64,000 bases of DNA from Companilactobacillus nodensis DSM 19682 = JCM 14932 = NBRC 107160 (GTDB taxonomy: Bacteria; Bacillota; Bacilli; Lactobacillales; Lactobacillaceae), in NCBI RefSeq assembly GCF_000615905.1, contig NZ_BAMN01000006.1:95739-159738 (forward strand). The letters run 5' to 3'. Shown here piece after piece: positions 56,931 to 64,000 of the stretch (position 1 is its first letter; each line of letters opens with the position of its first letter). Under the pieces are notes generated by a model. That model was not told the origin of the DNA. It worked only from the letters and a program-made list of their open reading frames with translations, and did no database searches. The position numbers were made by a program, and so were the translations under genes.

Positions 56931-57848
56931 ATGACAAATGAAGTCAAAAAAAACGATGAAAAAATGGAAGTTACCTACAAAGTTAATGGCGAAAATATTC
57001 GATTAACTGGCAGTATGGTTCAAAATTTTCTAGCAAACGGAAATTCTAGAATCACTCAACAAGAAACAATGATGTTTTTAACCTTATGTAAATATCAAAA
57101 GTTAAATCCTTTTATTAAAGAAGCGTACATTATCAAGTTTGGTAATAGCCCAGCTCAAATTATCGTATCAAAAGAAGCATTTATGAAGCGTGCAGAGGCA
57201 AATCCAAATTTTGATGGGCTTAAGGCCGGCTGTATTGCTACGAATGTAGATAGCATTGATCCACGATACACAGAAGGTGCCTTTATTCTACCTGATGAAA
57301 CTTTATTAGGTGGATGGGCAGAAATATACCGGAAGGATAGAAAGATTCCTACAAGAGTGGAAATATCACTAAGCGAGTTTCAAAAAATGAAAAACGGTCA
57401 TCCATCATCAACATGGGCTTCAATGCCAGCAACAATGATCCGTAAAACAGCGATTGTTAATGCTTTGCGTGAGGCATTCCCTAATGACTTAGGAGCAATG
57501 CAAACCGAAGACGATAAAGAGGTAGAGGATGAAACACCTAAAAATGCAAGTCAAGCATCTCAAGGCAATATAACAAATATCAATGATTTGGCAAAGGCCA
57601 AAAAGGAACAAATTAAAGTAGCTAACGACCCTAAGGATGTCACCCCTAAAGCTGAAGATAAAAAGCCTGTTCAAAAGGTTCAAGTACGTAAGCCCGTTGA
57701 TCTAAATCAACTAGATAAATTTGAAAAAGAACAAAAAGCGTTTTTGAAACAAGCTAAAGAAGGAGGAATTGATGACGATGCTGAAACAAATGGATCAGAG
57801 CCAGTTAAAGAAGACCCAAATCAAACAGAACTCTTTGACACAAAATAA
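56931..57848 (+). CDS. bet: Bet/RecT-family single-strand annealing protein
   Basis: A 305-residue recombination protein. The conserved core (about 45-195) includes FLTLCKYQKLNPFIKEAYII, QIIVSKEAFMKRAEANPNFDG and STWASMPATMIRKTAIVNAL, typical of phage Bet/RecT annealing proteins. The C-terminal third is charged and low in complexity. It works with the exonuclease encoded next, whose start overlaps its end by 77 bases. Confidence 0.9.
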   Translation: MTNEVKKNDEKMEVTYKVNGENIRLTGSMVQNFLANGNSRITQQETMMFLTLCKYQKLNPFIKEAYIIKFGNSPAQIIVSKEAFMKRAEANPNFDGLKAGCIATNVDSIDPRYTEGAFILPDETLLGGWAEIYRKDRKIPTRVEISLSEFQKMKNGHPSSTWASMPATMIRKTAIVNALREAFPNDLGAMQTEDDKEVEDETPKNASQASQGNITNINDLAKAKKEQIKVANDPKDVTPKAEDKKPVQKVQVRKPVDLNQLDKFEKEQKAFLKQAKEGGIDDDAETNGSEPVKEDPNQTELFDTK

Positions 57849-58674
57849 TTACTACGATTTATCTACTGATATTTCTTGGCAATCGCCAACTTTCTTCAAA
57901 AAGTTTTTAGCATGTGAAGCTGAAACTATCGCAGAACTTAACAAAGAATACAAGCCAGATTTTAAAGAAGCACTGTTAGTTGGAAATTATCTACATACTT
58001 ATTTTGAAAGTCCAGAAGCACATTTGAAGTTTGTATTTGATAACAAGTGGGATATCTTTTCAAAAAAGAAAGCTACTAAGAAGGATGCTGCTGATGGTTT
58101 AGATAGAAATGGACAGGTTCTAAAGAACAGTATTACTGCGCCATTTGAACAAGCTGAGAGAATGATACAGGCTCTGGCAACTGATGAAGGTTTTATTGAT
58201 AACTATCAAGGTGATAAAGAAGTTATCGTTACAGGTCAAATTGACGGTGTTAACTGGAAGGGCAAAGTTGATTGTTTAAATCTTGATAAAGGTTACTTCA
58301 TTGATCTAAAAACTACTCAGCAACTTGATAAAAAATATTGGAATGTTGAGGAACATGGATGGGATTCATTTGTAGCTCATTGGAATTATCAACTTCAAAT
58401 GTACGTCTATCAACAGCTAATACTTCAAACGTATGGAGTTTTATGTACACCATACATAATTGCCGTAACTAAAGAAAAGATTCCTGCCAAGGCTATTATT
58501 TCGATTCCAGAAGAAAGAATGCTGGAAGCTGAAGATCAGATTTATGAAATGCAGGACCATATTGAAGATGTTAAAGCCGGACGTGTTGAACCAACTAGAT
58601 GTAGCAAATGTGATTATTGTAAGTCAACCGCAAAACTAGGAAAGATTGTCAGCATGGATGACTTAATAGACTAG
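57772..58674 (+). CDS. PD-(D/E)XK exonuclease, RecE/YqaJ-like
   Basis: About 300 residues. The nuclease core is GKVDCLNLDKGYFIDLKTT (Asp and DxK, about residues 164-181), and a C-terminal Cys group (TRCSKCDYCKST) could hold an Fe-S cluster or zinc. It would produce single-stranded tails for the Bet protein. ATG 57772 follows AGGAGG; ATG 57778 is an alternative. It forms the recombination pair with the gene before it. Confidence 0.87.
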   Translation: MTMLKQMDQSQLKKTQIKQNSLTQNNYYDLSTDISWQSPTFFKKFLACEAETIAELNKEYKPDFKEALLVGNYLHTYFESPEAHLKFVFDNKWDIFSKKKATKKDAADGLDRNGQVLKNSITAPFEQAERMIQALATDEGFIDNYQGDKEVIVTGQIDGVNWKGKVDCLNLDKGYFIDLKTTQQLDKKYWNVEEHGWDSFVAHWNYQLQMYVYQQLILQTYGVLCTPYIIAVTKEKIPAKAIISIPEERMLEAEDQIYEMQDHIEDVKAGRVEPTRCSKCDYCKSTAKLGKIVSMDDLID

Positions 58675-58685
58675 GAGGTGACTTT

Positions 58686-59549
58686 ATGAATTACCTAAAA
58701 CAGTTACAGGCGTTTAGAGATTATCAAATGTTTGAAACCGAGTTATCCAGTGGACAAATTGCTTTATACTACGCACTTTTGCAGATAAACAATAAATGTT
58801 CATGGATAGAATGGTTTACTGCTGCTAATCAAACGCTTGAAACACTTTCGGGATTGAGCCGGTCAGGTATCAATAAGAACAGGAATGTTCTTAAACAACT
58901 TGGGCTAGTCGATTTTGAGAGTAATGGCAATCGCAAAGCCACGTCTTATAAGATATGTGTACTTTATAACGAAGATAGTACACATAACAGTGAACATAAC
59001 AGTGAACATAGGAGTACACATAACAGTACACATAACAGTACACATAACAGTAGCACATTAATTAAACAAGACAGAAACATAAACAAAACTAATAAAGATA
59101 GTCACAACTCAAAACACGACAAGCGTGTTTATGAGGTTGATGACATTAATTTTAAACTAGCTCAATCGCTATTATCAAAGATTGAGGAACAAAACCCAGA
59201 CCACAAGAAGCCTGATCTACAGAAATGGGCTAATGATATTCGATTAATGCACGAGCAGGATAATCGTTCGTACGACAAGATTCAAAAAATGATTGATTGG
59301 TCTCAAAACAATGACTTTTGGTCTAGCAATGTACTTTCTGCCACTAAATTGCGTAAACAGTATGACACGATGGCGGCACAAGCTAATAACGAGGTTAAAG
59401 GCAAAACTATAGGTTATCGCAAAAAGTCTGGACGTGTTGAGACGGCGACCGATTGGGACAAAGTTAAGGCCAAAAAAATGTCAAATAATTCAAATGAACT
59501 GCAAGAAAGACTAGCAAAAATACGAGGTAAACAAGATGCAACAAATTAA
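58686..59549 (+). CDS. Phage replisome organiser (DnaD-like/replication initiator) with internal iterons
   Basis: A 287-residue protein. The N-terminal winged helix (QIALYYALLQINNKCSWIEW, LETLSGLSRSGINKNRNVLK) matches phage replisome organisers. A low-complexity stretch of His-Asn-Ser/Thr repeats (about 98-120) separates it from the C-terminal domain (KKPDLQKWANDIRLMHEQDN), a DnaD/DnaB-II-like module that recruits helicase loading. The repeats come from 12-bp DNA repeats, the likely origin. No separate helicase loader is visible nearby. Confidence 0.82.
   Translation: MNYLKQLQAFRDYQMFETELSSGQIALYYALLQINNKCSWIEWFTAANQTLETLSGLSRSGINKNRNVLKQLGLVDFESNGNRKATSYKICVLYNEDSTHNSEHNSEHRSTHNSTHNSTHNSSTLIKQDRNINKTNKDSHNSKHDKRVYEVDDINFKLAQSLLSKIEEQNPDHKKPDLQKWANDIRLMHEQDNRSYDKIQKMIDWSQNNDFWSSNVLSATKLRKQYDTMAAQANNEVKGKTIGYRKKSGRVETATDWDKVKAKKMSNNSNELQERLAKIRGKQDATN
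58977..59060 (+). repeat. Seven 12-bp tandem iterons, probable phage replication origin
   Basis: Units of AGTACACATAAC or close variants run without gaps from 58977 to 59060; units 1, 4, 5 and 6 are identical. Phages of this type often have their origin as iterons inside the replisome organiser gene, bound by its product. Confidence 0.7.
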
Positions 59550-59826
59550 CTCAAAAAACTTGTTATATAGGCGTTCACAGACACCTATTTCAGATGAAAA
59601 ACAGACAGTTATAGACGAGATAGCTAAGGAGAGCGTGTACTTAGAACAAGCGATTGATAATTTAGAATATCAATTTGAACACATGGATAACCTTAGGAGA
59701 AAATATTCAAATATTTTTAACAATCCGTTTTTAATGGTTAAGTTAGAGGCTTCACTAATCAATGCTTACAGTCTAAGAAAATGCTACGATTCAGAACTTA
59801 GAAAGTTGGTGTCGAAACATGATTAA
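59536..59826 (+). CDS. Hypothetical phage protein, 96 residues, helical
   Basis: A helical, charged protein (KESVYLEQAIDNLEYQFEHM, NLRRKYSNIF), possibly a coiled coil. It overlaps the end of the replisome organiser and the next gene, so it is coupled to replication genes. No family recognised. Confidence 0.6.
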   Translation: MQQINSKNLLYRRSQTPISDEKQTVIDEIAKESVYLEQAIDNLEYQFEHMDNLRRKYSNIFNNPFLMVKLEASLINAYSLRKCYDSELRKLVSKHD

Positions 59827-60031
59827 TTTTGATTTAAGAGGTTTATTAATTCCCAGAAATTTAACTTTGAATGACTTGGCCGAAATGTCTGGAGTTAACT
59901 ACTGGACTATATGTCATATGTCTCAGAGAACTTATAAATCAACCAAGATTTCGGATATTCAAAAAATATGTAAGGCATTAGATATATCTCCAAATGAATT
60001 ATTTGGATATGAAAAGGTGTTAAATGGCTGA
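59819..60031 (+). CDS. Small HTH-XRE phage protein
   Basis: A 70-residue Cro/CI-type HTH (LTLNDLAEMSGVNYWTICHM, then DIQKICKALDISPNELFGYE). It overlaps both neighbours by 8 bases, in a dense early operon. It is probably a late or early regulator. Confidence 0.78.
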   Translation: MINFDLRGLLIPRNLTLNDLAEMSGVNYWTICHMSQRTYKSTKISDIQKICKALDISPNELFGYEKVLNG

Positions 60032-60440
60032 TTTACATCTAACAATCAACGAGATACCAGTACCAGCCTCACGTCCAAGAGTGGCTAGATGGGGCACTTA
60101 CATAGCAGAGCCATATAAGAGTTATAAAAAGTATATTGAAGCTCTATATGCAGAGAAATATCACAATGAGCAATTATTTGATCGTGGGATTCCATTAGTT
60201 GCACATATTCATTTTTACAGACCAATTCAAAAAGGATTGTCCAAAAAAGAACATGCAAGACGTGCAAATCATGAAGTTAAACCAGCAATTAAGCCTGACT
60301 TAGATAATTATGAGAAAGCTATATATGACGGCCTCAAGAAAGCTTGGTTTGATGACGGGCAAATAGTAAAGCATGAGACAGAAAAAGATTATGACGAGAA
60401 TCCTAGAACGGAAATAGAAGTTAGGGAGTGGACAAAATGA
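60024..60440 (+). CDS. rusA: RusA-family Holliday junction resolvase
   Basis: A 138-residue endonuclease. The RusA motif KPDLDNYEKAIYDGL (Asp92, Asp94) and WFDDGQIV (Asp110/111) hold the Mg-binding acids. It cleaves four-way junctions made in phage recombination or replication, fitting the Bet/exonuclease pair upstream. Confidence 0.93.
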   Translation: MADLHLTINEIPVPASRPRVARWGTYIAEPYKSYKKYIEALYAEKYHNEQLFDRGIPLVAHIHFYRPIQKGLSKKEHARRANHEVKPAIKPDLDNYEKAIYDGLKKAWFDDGQIVKHETEKDYDENPRTEIEVREWTK

Positions 60441-60805
60441 ATAAAAGCCAAAATGAAATTTTAAAGGCAGTTAGAAATTCTATTCAAAATAATAACGATA
60501 TGGTATTGGCCATTAAGTATGTTCCGGATGGAAAAGATGAGACAGATTATCTGACTGATTACTCTTTTAGCGTGAAAAGCTTCAATTTTGATGGTAGTCA
60601 AAGTCAAGATGAAGAAAAGAGATATAATGCCAGTCTTGCCTCAATGATTGCCCTGGATACGGCTATGGATTTGTACGGTAAAGGTAAAGGTATTGATTTG
60701 AATCAAAGACAAATTGACAGATTAACCTTTGAAACTGAATTAAATCTAAATAAGATGGTCCATAATGTCACAGAATCAGGTGAACTTAAACATGAAGGCA
60801 ATTGA
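60437..60805 (+). CDS. Hypothetical phage protein, 122 residues
   Basis: ATG 60437 overlaps the rusA stop and follows AGGGAG. The protein is soluble, with a beta-rich N-terminal half (MVLAIKYVPDGKDETDYLTD) and a helical end. No family recognised. Confidence 0.58.
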   Translation: MNKSQNEILKAVRNSIQNNNDMVLAIKYVPDGKDETDYLTDYSFSVKSFNFDGSQSQDEEKRYNASLASMIALDTAMDLYGKGKGIDLNQRQIDRLTFETELNLNKMVHNVTESGELKHEGN

Positions 60806-60932
60806 TTTGACTGGTAATAAGTTTGGACGATTAACAGTAATATATAAGACCGATAGAAAGAGAAGCGGAACTTTTGATGCTCGAAAAGAAGCTGAAAAAA
60901 ATATTTCAAATAAATTCGTGGAGGATAAATAA
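60792..60932 (+). CDS. Short 46-residue protein with an AP2/HNH-type phage N-terminus, probable remnant
   Basis: ATG 60792 opens MKAIDLTGNKFGRLTVIYK, the start common to AP2/HNH-type phage proteins in which a Cys-rich DNA-binding domain normally follows. Here it turns into an unrelated charged tail (RKEAEKNISNKFVEDK) and stops at 60932. It looks like a shortened fusion remnant. Confidence 0.5.
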   Translation: MKAIDLTGNKFGRLTVIYKTDRKRSGTFDARKEAEKNISNKFVEDK

Positions 60933-61679
60933 ATGGATAATTTAGTAATTATGAAAGATCAGCAAGCAGTAACTAGTAGTTTGCAAGTTGCAGAGACATT
61001 CAATAAGAATCATAGAGACATATTAAGAGCAATTGATGATTTAGAAAAAGATGTGCGCAATTTTGCGCAGATGTTTTCAATAACAGATTTGCCTGATACA
61101 TACGGTAGAAAACGAAGAGCGTTTTACATGAATCGAGACGGTTTCACATTACTTGCAATGGGGTTCACAGGTAAGAAAGCATTGAAATTCAAAATGCAAT
61201 ATATCGAAGCCTTTAACAATATGGAAAATGAGTTGAAACAAGGATATTCCACCAAAAATGTTGGTGGCTATCAAGTACCTTCTAATTATCGTGGTGCATT
61301 GCTATTAGCAGCAGATCTACAAGAGCAAGTTGAAATTATGAAACCTAAGGCAATATTTGCGGATTCAGTATCAACTTCACATACAACTATTCTTATAGGA
61401 GACTTAGCAAAGATTCTAAAAGGCAATGGTATTAATATTGGCGCAAGAAGACTGTTCCAATGGATGAGAGATAATGGCTATTTAATCAAACGTAAGGGTG
61501 CAGACTACAATTCTCCTACTCAAAAATCAATGAATTTAGGATTGTTTCAAATTAAAGAATCCTCTCACGTTAACGGAGATGGAGTGACGGTTGTTACTAA
61601 GACGCCAAAAGTTACCGGTAAAGGTCAAAATTATTTTGTTAATAAATTCCTATCAGAAAGTGAAAGGATGGAAGCGTAA
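60933..61679 (+). CDS. Rha-type phage antirepressor with KilA-C domain
   Basis: 248 residues. The N-terminal Rha domain (AVTSSLQVAETFNKNHRDIL, FYMNRDGFTLLAMGFTGKKA) is followed by a KilAC/ANT domain (PKAIFADSVSTSHTTILIGD, then LAKILKGNGINIGARRLFQW). Such proteins interfere with repressor control or with host regulation. GGAGG precedes the ATG. The gene contains TGCGCA-ATTT-TGCGCA, shared with the attL repeats. Confidence 0.88.
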   Translation: MDNLVIMKDQQAVTSSLQVAETFNKNHRDILRAIDDLEKDVRNFAQMFSITDLPDTYGRKRRAFYMNRDGFTLLAMGFTGKKALKFKMQYIEAFNNMENELKQGYSTKNVGGYQVPSNYRGALLLAADLQEQVEIMKPKAIFADSVSTSHTTILIGDLAKILKGNGINIGARRLFQWMRDNGYLIKRKGADYNSPTQKSMNLGLFQIKESSHVNGDGVTVVTKTPKVTGKGQNYFVNKFLSESERMEA

Positions 61680-62237
61680 ATGATAAATAGAGTAGTCCTA
61701 GTAGGACGATTAACACGTGATCCAGAATTGAGATACACACAGAATGGTGCAGCATTTGCCAGTTTTACAGTTGCTGTTAATAGATCGTTTACCAATGCTC
61801 AAGGTGAACGGGAAGCAGACTTTATCAATTGTGTGATTTGGCGTAAGGCAGCAGAGAACTTTTGTAAATCCACCCATAAAGGCTCACTTGTTGGAATTGA
61901 CGGCCGTATTCAAACACGAAATTACGACAATCAGCAAGGACAAAGAGTCTATGTAACTGAAGTTGTTGTCGAAAACTTCTCATTACTTGAATCTCGTTCA
62001 GAATCTGAAAAGAGGAGTTCTGGCAATGGTTCAAATAATTCAGACTCAAATCAAGCACCTAATTATAATCAACAAAATCAATCAAATCAGACTTCATACG
62101 GAAACAATAATAGCCAAAGTAACAACAATAGTAATAACAACAATAATCAATCTAACAATTCAAACAATAATATGAGCAATCCGTTTGCTGACAATAGTAA
62201 ACCAATCGACATATCAGATGACGATTTACCATTTTAA
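61680..62237 (+). CDS. ssb: Single-stranded DNA-binding protein
   Basis: 185 residues. An OB fold ([40 protein letters not shown]) is followed by a very Asn/Gln/Ser-rich linker (about 115-170) and the conserved tip DDDLPF that recruits partner proteins. It belongs to the phage replication/recombination set. Confidence 0.96.
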   Translation: MINRVVLVGRLTRDPELRYTQNGAAFASFTVAVNRSFTNAQGEREADFINCVIWRKAAENFCKSTHKGSLVGIDGRIQTRNYDNQQGQRVYVTEVVVENFSLLESRSESEKRSSGNGSNNSDSNQAPNYNQQNQSNQTSYGNNNSQSNNNSNNNNNQSNNSNNNMSNPFADNSKPIDISDDDLPF

Positions 62238-62252
62238 TTAGGAGGTAAAAAT

Positions 62253-62552
62253 ATGGACGTAATTTCATTAGTTCAATCAATCGAAAACGATTATGGAATG
62301 GATTGCAAACTTTGGCCCGAAAATGATGCAAGATTGAAAAAAACGCGTGAGTGGTACATAAAACATTCTGATGAAATAAGGAGAAATATATCTTATATAG
62401 ATATGCAAAAAATTCAAAAAGCGCTTGATGAACAAATACCAAAGAAAAAGATTTGCGAGATTTTTGGAATTAGTCGTGGAAAGCTAGCACACGATATTGA
62501 ATTAGGAAAATTAAGTGATACGAAGTGGAGAACAGGTGGGGAGGTAGAATAA
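62253..62552 (+). CDS. Phage protein with C-terminal HTH-like segment
   Basis: 99 residues. The C-terminal part (KICEIFGISRGKLAHDIELG) looks like a helix-turn-helix; the N-terminal part is helical and charged. AGGAGG precedes the ATG. It overlaps the next start by one base. Probably a DNA-binding or regulatory protein. Confidence 0.6.
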   Translation: MDVISLVQSIENDYGMDCKLWPENDARLKKTREWYIKHSDEIRRNISYIDMQKIQKALDEQIPKKKICEIFGISRGKLAHDIELGKLSDTKWRTGGEVE

Positions 62553-62776
62553 TGAATTACGAAAAGGTCTATAAGTTATACATAAGGTCGGCATTTAGTG
62601 ATGAATGCCACAACATTGTTCGAGCTATCATGTATATTCAAAAGCATTTTTATGCCATGCCAAAGGAGTTTAGAAATGCTGACAGAGAACTTAGCGATGA
62701 GACCAAGAACAAAATAATTCAATCAATTCTTTGGGAGGACGAGATTGCTAACAAATTTAAATTGTGCCGTGTATGA
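62552..62776 (+). CDS. Small phage protein A1, first of a duplicated pair
   Basis: 74 residues (ATG 62552, GGGGAGG upstream). MNYEKVYKLYIRSAFSDECH, then MPKEFRNADRELSDETKNKI. It is paralogous to the protein at 62942-63133 (MPKEFRNADRELSDE against LPMTFINARRELTDS). Function unknown. Confidence 0.62.
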   Translation: MNYEKVYKLYIRSAFSDECHNIVRAIMYIQKHFYAMPKEFRNADRELSDETKNKIIQSILWEDEIANKFKLCRV

Positions 62777-62930
62777 GATGCACTGCAATAAGTATTTGTC
62801 TATTGAAATTGCTGATGCTTTACACATTAGTGATGAGGACGTTGAGCTTATTGACAAGGCTAATCAAGAACACTTGGCAAAATTGGAAATGATCAGACTA
62901 GGGCGGTTAAGCCTTAGTGATTTTAATTAG
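62745..62930 (+). CDS. Small phage protein B1, second of a duplicated pair, HTH-like
   Basis: 61 residues from TTG 62745, 7 bases after GGAGG and overlapping A1 by 32 bases. NCAVYEMHCNKYLSIEIADA looks like a helix-turn-helix of the sigma-like or MerR type, and the end reads LGRLSLSDFN. It is paralogous to the protein at 63146-63331. Confidence 0.6.
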   Translation: MLTNLNCAVYEMHCNKYLSIEIADALHISDEDVELIDKANQEHLAKLEMIRLGRLSLSDFN

Positions 62931-62941
62931 AGGTTAAACAT

Positions 62942-63133
62942 ATGACAAATAAAGAGATTTATAAAGAAATGTTAATCAAAATATATGAAGATCAGCATCA
63001 ATCAATGGAGAGCACAATCAATTATGTATTTACACATCACAATAAGCTACCCATGACATTTATTAACGCAAGAAGAGAGTTAACCGATTCTGATAAAAAT
63101 GATGTGATAAGAGATATTTGTTATCCATTCTAA
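62942..63133 (+). CDS. Small phage protein A2, paralogue of A1
   Basis: 63 residues: MTNKEIYKEMLIKIYEDQHQ, then MTFINARRELTDSDKNDV. It aligns along its length with A1 and repeats its position before a B-type gene. Confidence 0.62.
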   Translation: MTNKEIYKEMLIKIYEDQHQSMESTINYVFTHHNKLPMTFINARRELTDSDKNDVIRDICYPF

Positions 63134-63145
63134 GAAGGTAGAGAT

Positions 63146-63331
63146 ATGATTCAAGATATTAACTTACAAGTTTATGAAATGCGTAAAAACGGCTACACAT
63201 TCGCTGAAATAGCTGATGTATTAAACTATAGTGCTGAAGACATTAGAAACATCGATGATGTTAATCAAACTAGCTTAGATGTTCTTTCAGGCTTATATGA
63301 TGGAACATTGACGTTTAACGATATTGATTAG
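63146..63331 (+). CDS. Small phage protein B2, paralogue of B1
   Basis: 61 residues, the same length as B1: NLQVYEMRKNGYTFAEIADV against NCAVYEMHCNKYLSIEIADA, and YDGTLTFNDID against LGRLSLSDFN. HTH-like. AAGGTAG precedes the ATG. Confidence 0.62.
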   Translation: MIQDINLQVYEMRKNGYTFAEIADVLNYSAEDIRNIDDVNQTSLDVLSGLYDGTLTFNDID

Positions 63332-63342
63332 GAGGATAAAAT

Positions 63343-63762
63343 ATGAGAATTTTAAAGGGTTGGACTAAAAAAGAACGTAAGGAACTAGAGAAAGCTAAAG
63401 ACGGCGGTTTCTTTTCAGCTATGAGCCTAATTGATGATATTGTTGATGGTGGTTGCCATGCATTGTCTGGAAAATATTACAGTGAAGATACTAATGACAG
63501 CAATCAAATGGCTAAGGATATTGTAGATTTCTACTGTGATAGAGCTAAGTTTCCTGAACAAATGTACAAAGTCACATTGCCAGATGGTAGTTATTTAGTA
63601 AAAGACAAATTCGAGGACAATAGATGGATGTTCAAATATATCGATCAAGATGGCTACGATATTATGAATTCGACAGATTGTGAAGATACATTTACTGAAC
63701 AAGAAATCAAAGATATTGACTCAAGATATATGGCTTTCGCTGTGCCAGTGGAGGAAAACTAA
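63343..63762 (+). CDS. Hypothetical phage protein, 139 residues
   Basis: A soluble protein with a helical N-terminal half (TKKERKELEKAKDGGFFSAM) and a beta-rich part (MYKVTLPDGSYLVKDKFEDN, RWMFKYIDQDGYDI). No family recognised. GGAGG precedes the ATG; its stop overlaps the next start. Confidence 0.6.
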   Translation: MRILKGWTKKERKELEKAKDGGFFSAMSLIDDIVDGGCHALSGKYYSEDTNDSNQMAKDIVDFYCDRAKFPEQMYKVTLPDGSYLVKDKFEDNRWMFKYIDQDGYDIMNSTDCEDTFTEQEIKDIDSRYMAFAVPVEEN

Positions 63763-64000
63763 TGATTAAAACATATACAACAACAGTAAAAGCAGAAGTG
63801 TTTGACGGTAGTAAAGAAATGGCGTCACGTTATCCAATTAGAGGTTTTGACATAGGCAAGCATGATGAACGTTGGGTACTGGATATGTCAATTAGAGGCC
63901 AAGAATTTCCATATCCATCACCTTTGTCAAAGGGACAATATATTGTTACTGCACAGACGGGTAAAGTAATAAATATGTGGCCAAATGATTTTTATGACCT
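63762..64000 (+). CDS. Phage protein, N-terminal part, cut by the window end
   Basis: ATG 63762 overlaps the previous stop (TAATG) and follows GGAGG. It reads MIKTYTTTVKAEVFDGSKEM, then RWVLDMSIRGQEFPYPSP, 79 codons with no stop before 64000. The layout (a ligand-like beta protein with MIKTYTT start) is common in siphophage early regions, but no function is known to me. Confidence 0.6.
   Translation, partial: MIKTYTTTVKAEVFDGSKEMASRYPIRGFDIGKHDERWVLDMSIRGQEFPYPSPLSKGQYIVTAQTGKVINMWPNDFYD

Larger units (their letters stand above)
48949..64000. mobile_element. Prophage integrated at tRNA-Ser, left part, extending past the window
   Basis: Directly after the tRNA come a leftward integrase, a lysogeny/moron block, a CI/Cro switch and a rightward early block with recombination and replication genes. 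This is the order of temperate siphophages of lactobacilli. Structural, lysis and attR sequences must lie beyond 64000. The exact attL core cannot be fixed without attR. Confidence 0.93.

Noticed and set aside
58977..59060. A CRISPR array
   Set aside because: The 12-bp units are contiguous, have no spacers and lie in frame within a replication gene; no cas genes are present.

Overview
The window looks like a low-GC Gram-positive chromosome of the family Lactobacillaceae. The signs are AT-rich DNA, strong GGAGG-type ribosome sites, frequent TTG/GTG starts, the order hrcA-grpE-dnaK-dnaJ-lepA, a T-box asnS, and relatives typical of lactobacilli. A full respiratory nitrate reductase with complete molybdenum cofactor (Moco) synthesis is found in only some lactobacilli (for example the L. 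plantarum and Companilactobacillus groups). The genus is an inference; the family is fairly safe.

Layout. 1-12.8 kb: heat-shock and translation genes (hrcA end, grpE, dnaK, dnaJ, lepA, T-box plus asnS), a flavin disulfide oxidoreductase, an unexplained three-gene leftward operon with a degenerate prenyl-synthase-fold protein, a small HMA metal-binding protein and a DMT transporter. 12.8-40.4 kb: a nitrate respiration island. It holds moaA, nreABC (nitrate/oxygen sensing), moaC with a degenerate MobA paralogue, feoAB plus a Cys-rich FeoB partner, a solitary short SufD-like protein, a small alarmone synthetase, a dus gene, the leftward block mobA-mobB-moeA-moaB-moeB, and the rightward block narGHJI, a FecCD-type ABC importer (probably molybdate), moaE, moaD, narK. 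A MIP18/DUF59 gene lies near each end, and copies of one palindromic repeat family bracket the island. 40.5-48.9 kb: gdhA, an aldo/keto reductase, a PerM-type membrane protein, galE, sortase, recJ, apt and tRNA-Ser(CGA). 48.9-64 kb: the left part of a prophage integrated at the tRNA-Ser gene, continuing past the window edge. It has an integrase, a leftward lysogeny/moron block with an Abi-type HEPN gene between two near-identical 90-bp repeats, a CI/Cro switch with 15-bp operators, and an early block (Bet/RecT, exonuclease, replisome organiser with 12-bp iterons, RusA, Rha-type antirepressor, SSB, and a tandemly duplicated pair of small genes).

How it works together. NreA (nitrate) and NreB (oxygen/redox) would act through NreC on the moeB/narG divergent region, which carries a TAGGG-N4-type palindrome. 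Molybdate uptake and moaABCDE/moeAB/mobAB supply Mo-bisMGD for NarG; feoAB supplies iron for the Fe-S centres of NarGH; NarI needs haem b and quinone, for which no synthesis genes are seen here; NarK exchanges nitrate and nitrite. No nitrite reductase is visible.

Data quality. Eight single-base indels, all in or next to short homopolymers, break seven genes (moaA, DUF59 copy 1, mobA, narG, narI, recJ twice, one prophage membrane gene). Each reads through if one base is restored, so I treat them as probable sequencing errors although they are typed as pseudogenes as read.
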